From NCBI GenBank assembly GCA_025769875.1, contig JAGFNK010000386.1:1-50829 (forward strand): 50,829 bases of DNA, given 5' to 3'. The notes under the pieces were generated by a model, which ran no database searches, was not told where the DNA came from, and saw only the letters and a program-made list of their open reading frames with translations. The position numbers and the translations under genes were made by a program. Source of the DNA: Russula earlei. Lineage: Eukaryota > Basidiomycota > Agaricomycetes > Russulales > Russulaceae. The stretch's first letter is position 1, and the number at the start of each line of letters is the position of its first letter. Below, in pieces: positions 46,495 through 50,829 of this stretch.

Positions 46495-47092
46495 TCTTCT
46501 CACTGACCATATGTTTAGCCTTTTTATAAGACTGAGCAGAGGGTACATTATCAGAAATTTCATCACTGCTGCTATCAGATGCTGGTCGCTTTTGGGCTGA
46601 TTTGGGGGGTAGTGCCTTGGAGCCATGGCTGTAGATGTGGACAGGCTTTTTGGTTTGAGCTCCTCTGTTTTCTTTTGTAGCCTTAGATTTGGTCATATGA
46701 AGATTTGTTGGTCCAAGGTCACACTTTTTGTACCAGAAAAATACTGACAATGCTGCCTTGTTATTTGTGTTTATTTGGGTGTCTTTGTGCTAGTGTTGAG
46801 TATTCAACCTCTCAATAGGATCATGTGACAGGTTATAACCAGTCATCTAGTGGTTCAGAGCTTGCCTAAAGATGTGCTCAAACCCCTGAAATCTTGACAG
46901 AAATCTCAGGCACACTAGCTTGACCAGTCTTGACCAGTTTTTAGCTTGCTTGAAAATTGATGTGACTGTGACTGGACATTCTACAATCCAGTTTGACCTT
47001 GACTGAAAGTTCATTCACGATCAGTCAGGTCAGGTTCAGTCAAGCAGTTTTTTGCAGTCAATGTGACCTGACCTGAAAGCACTAGCAGCAGT

Positions 47093-48640
47093 GGTGGCCA
47101 AGAAGGAAGGCAGTGATGAGGAGGAATAGGAATAGATGTTATAATGCATAGCTTAACATGGAATGTGGTCAGTCATGACCTCTGCTTTTCATTGTTCCTC
47201 AGCCTTTCCTCAGCTCAGCCCAGTCACAGTTCCTTCACACTGTCTGTATGTCCCAGCAGTCCATTCTTTTGACTCCTTTGGCTTCAGTAGAAAGCTTGCT
47301 GGGTGGAATGATGCCACAGATCCCTCTGACATGGATGACCCTCCTCAATTAGAACAAGTAGACCAGACAGAGCCTGATACTCTCAAGGTGGATGGTGTGC
47401 CAAATATAGATAAGGCAAACTGCTTGCCAATACTAGAATAAACTCCTACTGGCCCATCCCCCATAGCTGGCAGTCCCCCCATGATCATTTGCAATTTGGC
47501 CAGCTTGCATAACCTTCCTGTTGTTCAGGTGGCCTCCCTGCCACACCCTCATTGCGACCTCAAGCCCCAGATATCCCTAATCAAAGTGACAATGATGGCA
47601 TGGATGTTGTATCAAGAAGTGCCCAGTCAAGTGCCAGCACACAGCTCCCTTCATGACAAAGAAGCATCAGATTGTTATCAACCCTGGACGTGCATCTGTT
47701 GTGTTGCTATACTTTTCACTAAACATTTCACAACTCATTTCTGTGTAAACATAGGGTCAATCCTCCAACCACCTCTCAGGGTTTTTTTTTTCCAATTTGA
47801 TATATTGGTGTGAAATGTGCTGCCCCTATCTAGTGCCATGACACATCAAGAATTGACAAATACACCTGGAGGCTCTGCACCTCCCTCTCAGAATCTTCAC
47901 CTCTGCTGATTCCCAAGCCTTCCACCCCTCCACCCCTGTTGCCATCCCCATCCTTGGCTGAACTGGGCCTCTCTTTATCCGTTCTTACAGAACACTTGGC
48001 ACCCTCTTATTTCAGCACCCCACTGACCAGTGGTGCTTTTCTAGCTCCCCATTACCTTCTCCTTTGCCATCCTCAAGGTCTGGATGTGTTACCACTGGTC
48101 TCGCTCCCACACTGGTGCCACATGCCTTGATCCGCCCTGTTAGTTTCAAGAGTGTTGTTGTGATAGAACACCAAGGTGTTCTCATGGCCATTTCTGGCCA
48201 TTGCAATGGAGTCATTATGCCCTTGATGAGATAAAAGAGGCTGTTGAATGGTGCCTAGATGTTGAGATTTGCCGTGCATAAGAGAAGTTGTGCAGAGAAG
48301 AAGCAAAAGCACCCCCCACCTAGGGATGCTATACCAAGTGATATATTCTCTCTTGAGAAAATGACCATCTCCCACTCGAATTTGTGCTGTTCCCCTTCTG
48401 CAGGTGCTATGTTCTCTTCTTCTAGGAAGGGGTCTCAACCCAAAAAGGCCAAGACACCTCCACGAGCCCCTATCCAGCCTACATGTCCTCCTGCTACTAT
48501 AGGTCATCTACCATTGGGCCCTCCCTCCGCTTACAGGAGCAGGCATGCATCCCCATCTTGGCACCTGCTGAGACAAAATTCTACCCCAACTGTTTGTGCA
48601 ACCCATGACCAGAGTACATCTGTCAATGATATCTTGAGAG
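47093..48640. other. No supported gene; coding-like fragments
   Basis: Open fragments on plus at 47163-47441 (acidic, DPSDMDDPPQLEQVDQTEPD) and 48259-48657 (SSRKGSQPKKAKTPPRAPIQ) look like disordered parts of a decayed gene. There is no continuous frame or recognised domain. Confidence 0.35.
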
Positions 48641-48649
48641 GCATGGTTA

Positions 48650-49700
48650 AGGTGTGACTCGGGTACGGGTGACACCGTGACAATTTGGTCACAGGTAGGC
48701 GTGGGTACAGGTACGGTTTTAAATTTGTCACACCCGTGCAACACCGCACCCTTATTGGCTGGGTTTACGGGTATTGAAAGCACTATTCAAGAGTCTCCTG
48801 CCACAGGGTGACAGCTTGCACAGGCTCAGGACCAGCCCAAACGGAAGCGATTGTTGATCACAATTGTGAGAAAACTGGTGAGCGCGACTTGGACTCAGCG
48901 GCCGCCTCCCTTTACGCGAAGACGGCACTTAGTGCCATGTTTGCAAAGTCGTATGACATGGGTCAGAAGGGTCGGTTCATCGAGATCTGGCTGGATCATA
49001 TAAAGGTGAGCAAATTATCTTCAACATCTCACTTGTTGCTCATGCCTTGCAATTTGGGGTCAAAGTCCTCAGCAAAGTCATCACGCTCTTCACTTCAGAC
49101 TTTGGCATTGACCTCTTCCTTTGCCAGCACAGTCAAGTCAAGCACCAAGGCACTCCAGTGTGGAGTCAAACATAGCATCGCAAATGGCTTGAAGGCAATC
49201 ACCCAGCCTCTCAAGCACGCAAAGCATGTGGCATCCAATGCCACCTCCACACCCGTTGAAAGCAAACAAGAAGCGGAGCAAGCACTGATGATGGATGATC
49301 ATATGAGTATCAGCAGCAATGGCACAACTGGCGATGCTATCAAGATTGAATCAGATAATGAGGAGCTTGAAAAAGACCTATGTATGTCATTTCATTATCA
49401 TTTTTTACCTCTTTTGCTTACTTGGACACTAGAAGACGCAAAGAAGTCATGGCGGTCCCCCATCTACACGTTTTTCAAGCCCGACATCTCTATTCAAATT
49501 CACAAAAACCGCGTCTCCCACTTCTTCACCTGTTTGTCAAAACATTGCAAGACAGGCTCGAAAGGCGTTCGGCACTATCAAGATAAGGGCAACAAATCTT
49601 CAACTATGAATCTCAAGCACCACGCCATCCGATGCTTTGGCAAGGATGCGGTGAATGCAGCTATGAAGGGCAAGGCTGCTAGTGAAGGCCACACTGGCAA
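48650..49700 (+). pseudogene. Second hAT-type gene, 5' part only, cut by an LTR retrotransposon
   Basis: A GGTGTGACTCGGGTACGGGTG-like start (48651-48672) with an inverted echo (TTTGTCACACCCGTG near 48725) resembles the terminal region of fungal hAT elements. Coding-like sequence from about 48870 has SLYAKTALSAMFAKSYDMGQ, a Ser/Thr-rich linker and an acidic stretch. It ends in a block at 49435-49695 with SWRSPIYTFFKPDISIQIHK, HFFTCLSKHCKTGSKGVRHY and KGNKSSTMNLKHHAIRCFG, which looks like a BED-type zinc finger (C-x4-C, then H and C) as found at hAT N-termini. It stops abruptly at 49700, where the LTR begins. The catalytic part lies outside the window, if it survives. Confidence 0.6.
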
Positions 49701-50527
49701 TGTTACGAACCAAGGCCAAGTCCTGGCCGAAGATTGTCCTATTTTACTCAAGAAGAACCTCTCTCACTTTGCATTGCCGACTCCCTTCCATTTTCTGGGC
49801 TATCCCCCCTGCAGTACAAGATATTGCTATTGCAAATGCACTATAACACGACCAGGCACCAGTTTCCTAATCGGGTAATCATCGCGTGGCAGCCACATGG
49901 CCACTCAGCCACCATGGACCCGAAACAGTGGCACAAACTCTTAGAAACTGTTGCATAAATCATCTGATGTCATCAAGGCTCCAATGACATCACGGCTGAC
50001 TGAGCGACTCCACAGTGACCTCATAGGCTCACTAAGTGCTCCACAGTGACATCACAATGATGTCATCGCTCCACAATGATCAGTAATGCGCTCAGTAAGC
50101 CTGAAAGTTGACACAAGCAAGTTTATGCCTCTGTAGTCCTATTGGATGGTACCAAAGAGTCTAGAATAGTCCCAGTGCTTTGTAATCGACCCTGTATACT
50201 GTATATAAGCCCCAATGAAGCATGGCAGTTGTCAGACTGTCCATTTGTGATACTCTCATCTCCTGGGTACTCCCCTGCGACCGCTCAGTCTAAAGATTCC
50301 CCTCGCTTCCAAGGTACTCTTCAACGACCGCCTTGTTTAAAGTCCCCCCGCTACACTGGCCTCCAGCCTTCGCCTTGTCTCTTGCAACACCTACCAGTCC
50401 CCATCTGGTACCTCCTCGTTGTTTGGCTCGTCCTCTTGTTCAACGCCGCCTTCGCCGCGTATCATCTGTTCCGACCCTTGCCCACCTGCTCCTGAGTCCA
50501 CATGGATCAGCAGTACGTGTCTTGACA
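49701..50527 (+). mobile_element. LTR-1 long terminal repeat, probably the 5' LTR of a larger element
   Basis: Begins TGTTACGAACC, ends GTGTCTTGACA, 827 bp, matching the solo LTR at 18093-18920. A TATA-like TATATAAGCCCC sits near 50200. The five bases before it are GGCAA and those after are TCTGG, so no direct target repeat is seen. That fits a 5' LTR followed by the element's interior. Confidence 0.8.
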
Positions 50528-50829
50528 TCTGGACAGTCTCTCTCATCCCTGTATTGACCAGCCAACGCTCAAGTGTCCACTCCCAACTCCCCCACTATTG
50601 TCAACACTTCCCTGCGTCTCCCTTCTCCTCTGCAACCTACCCCACGCACTGCCCTTCACATCCTCACTGAAGACATTGACCCAATCGACACATCCTCGCC
50701 TCTCAGCCTCCTGTACTCCCCAACAGCTCCACCATCGTCTCCCAGCATTCCTCAGCCCGTTCCTGACCAATTTGTCCCTGTCAGCACTCCCCCTCCAACG
50801 CAGAACGAGCAGCAGCAAGCAGACCGTCT
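50528..50829 (+). mobile_element. Start of retrotransposon interior, truncated by window edge
   Basis: Just after the LTR, TGGACAGTCTC could be the primer-binding site, since it begins with TGG, the complement of a tRNA CCA end. From about 50560 a frame is open to the edge (ALHILTEDIDPIDTSSPLSL, then Pro/Ser/Gln-rich sequence), with the composition of a gag N-terminus. No ATG is seen in that frame and no gag domain is complete, so the assignment is inference. Confidence 0.45.

Larger units (their letters stand above)
36946..46696 (-). pseudogene. hAT transposase gene, interrupted and decayed
   Basis: Minus-strand pieces, in order: 46696-46313, N-terminus with a long Asp/Glu tract; 43235-43066 and 43022-42703, LLTIFSDWLTVKF and a BED-type zinc-finger region (CKPC, then QQHYKLYKQRC); 42648-42494; 42433-42200 with SLTADGWTADNTKSSFLGMT; about 42135-41795 with TLDNASNNN and IWEYDPDSPDNRVLGGSLDV; 41741-41590 with LHSNVQWSSAY; 41330-41285 plus 40320-40150, joining as SSEQLPTLWCALPAIEQLQ; 40085-39930 with LHPYYKLDYIEMAWGG; 39870-39775 plus 38800-38690; and 38646-38586 plus 37187-36946 with the C-terminal dimerisation motif SSIPCERLFSAGKQVANDCW. 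Defects beyond the insertions are TGA codons at 43083 and 38765 and a frameshift near 42950. hAT enzymes use a DDE core and dimerise through this C-terminal motif. Confidence 0.8.
35245..47084 (-). mobile_element. hAT transposon, 11.84 kb with nested insertions (~5.5 kb without them)
   Basis: Both ends begin TAGTGCTT, with imperfect continuation (TCAAAGTCCAG against TCAGGTCAGG). They are flanked by 8-bp duplications GCAGCAGC (35237-35244) and GCAGCAGT (47085-47092), one mismatch, which is the hAT hallmark. Subterminal regions at both ends are dense in GACCAGT/ACTGGTC words (35380-35455, 46920-46990), typical transposase-binding clusters. The transposase gene runs on the minus strand. About 1.7 kb between the left end and the gene's stop is pyrimidine-rich and without a clear gene. 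Insertions: 37188-38585 (with 37377-38274 inside), 38806-39774, 40321-41284 and 43246-46269 (with 43767-45387 inside). Confidence 0.8.

Noticed and set aside
46284..46529. Poly-Ser open frame on plus
   Set aside because: It is the opposite strand of the trinucleotide run that encodes the hAT acidic tract.

Overview
The window looks like a transposon-rich stretch of an agaricomycete (Basidiomycota) nuclear genome. The reasons are short GT-AG introns of about 48-65 bp throughout, a FunK1-type fungal protein kinase relic, fungal hAT, Tnp2 and Tc1/mariner transposases, solo LTRs with 5-bp target duplications, and a split alpha-tubulin gene with six small introns. All coding models are hand-spliced from the sequence; family names rest on recognised motifs, and no database was searched.

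Layout. 1-6.5 kb: a decayed hypothetical gene (+) and a decayed Tnp2-like transposase (-). 6.5-14.0 kb: a 7.46-kb element with 1.26/1.37-kb terminal inverted repeats flanked by TA. It holds an apparently intact DD34E transposase and a cargo gene that has lost one A in a homopolymer. 14.0-16.8 kb: a conserved-looking hypothetical gene and a Myb/SANT-type gene with seven phase-consistent exons. 17-18 kb: unrecognised coding-like sequence. 18.1-18.9 kb: a solo LTR. 19.6-24.2 kb: an F-box/LRR-like gene split by a 3.2-kb shortened relative of the long-TIR element. 24.6-26.8 kb: a FunK1 kinase pseudogene.

28-33 kb is the only stretch that looks like ordinary housekeeping sequence: alpha-tubulin (-), a tRNA-His with a 26-nt intron (+), a Ser/Pro-rich protein (-) and one unrecognised membrane-protein exon. 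33.1-34.2 kb is a 1.07-kb non-autonomous TIR element, followed by a 154-bp tandem repeat.

35.2-47.1 kb is a single hAT element with an 8-bp target duplication (7/8 match). Its transposase gene (-) has been broken by solo LTRs and by an LTR-like composite, one LTR sits inside another, and a Tc1 element sits inside the TATA box of the composite. Exact 5-bp duplications let the order of events be read. 48.7-49.7 kb is the 5' part of a second hAT gene (+). It is cut at 49701 by the 5' LTR of a retrotransposon that runs off the right edge.

In three unrelated genes (F-box, hAT, Tc1) the premature stops seen in otherwise open frames are TGA, at positions where CGA (Arg) is plausible. This fits C-to-T decay at CpG.
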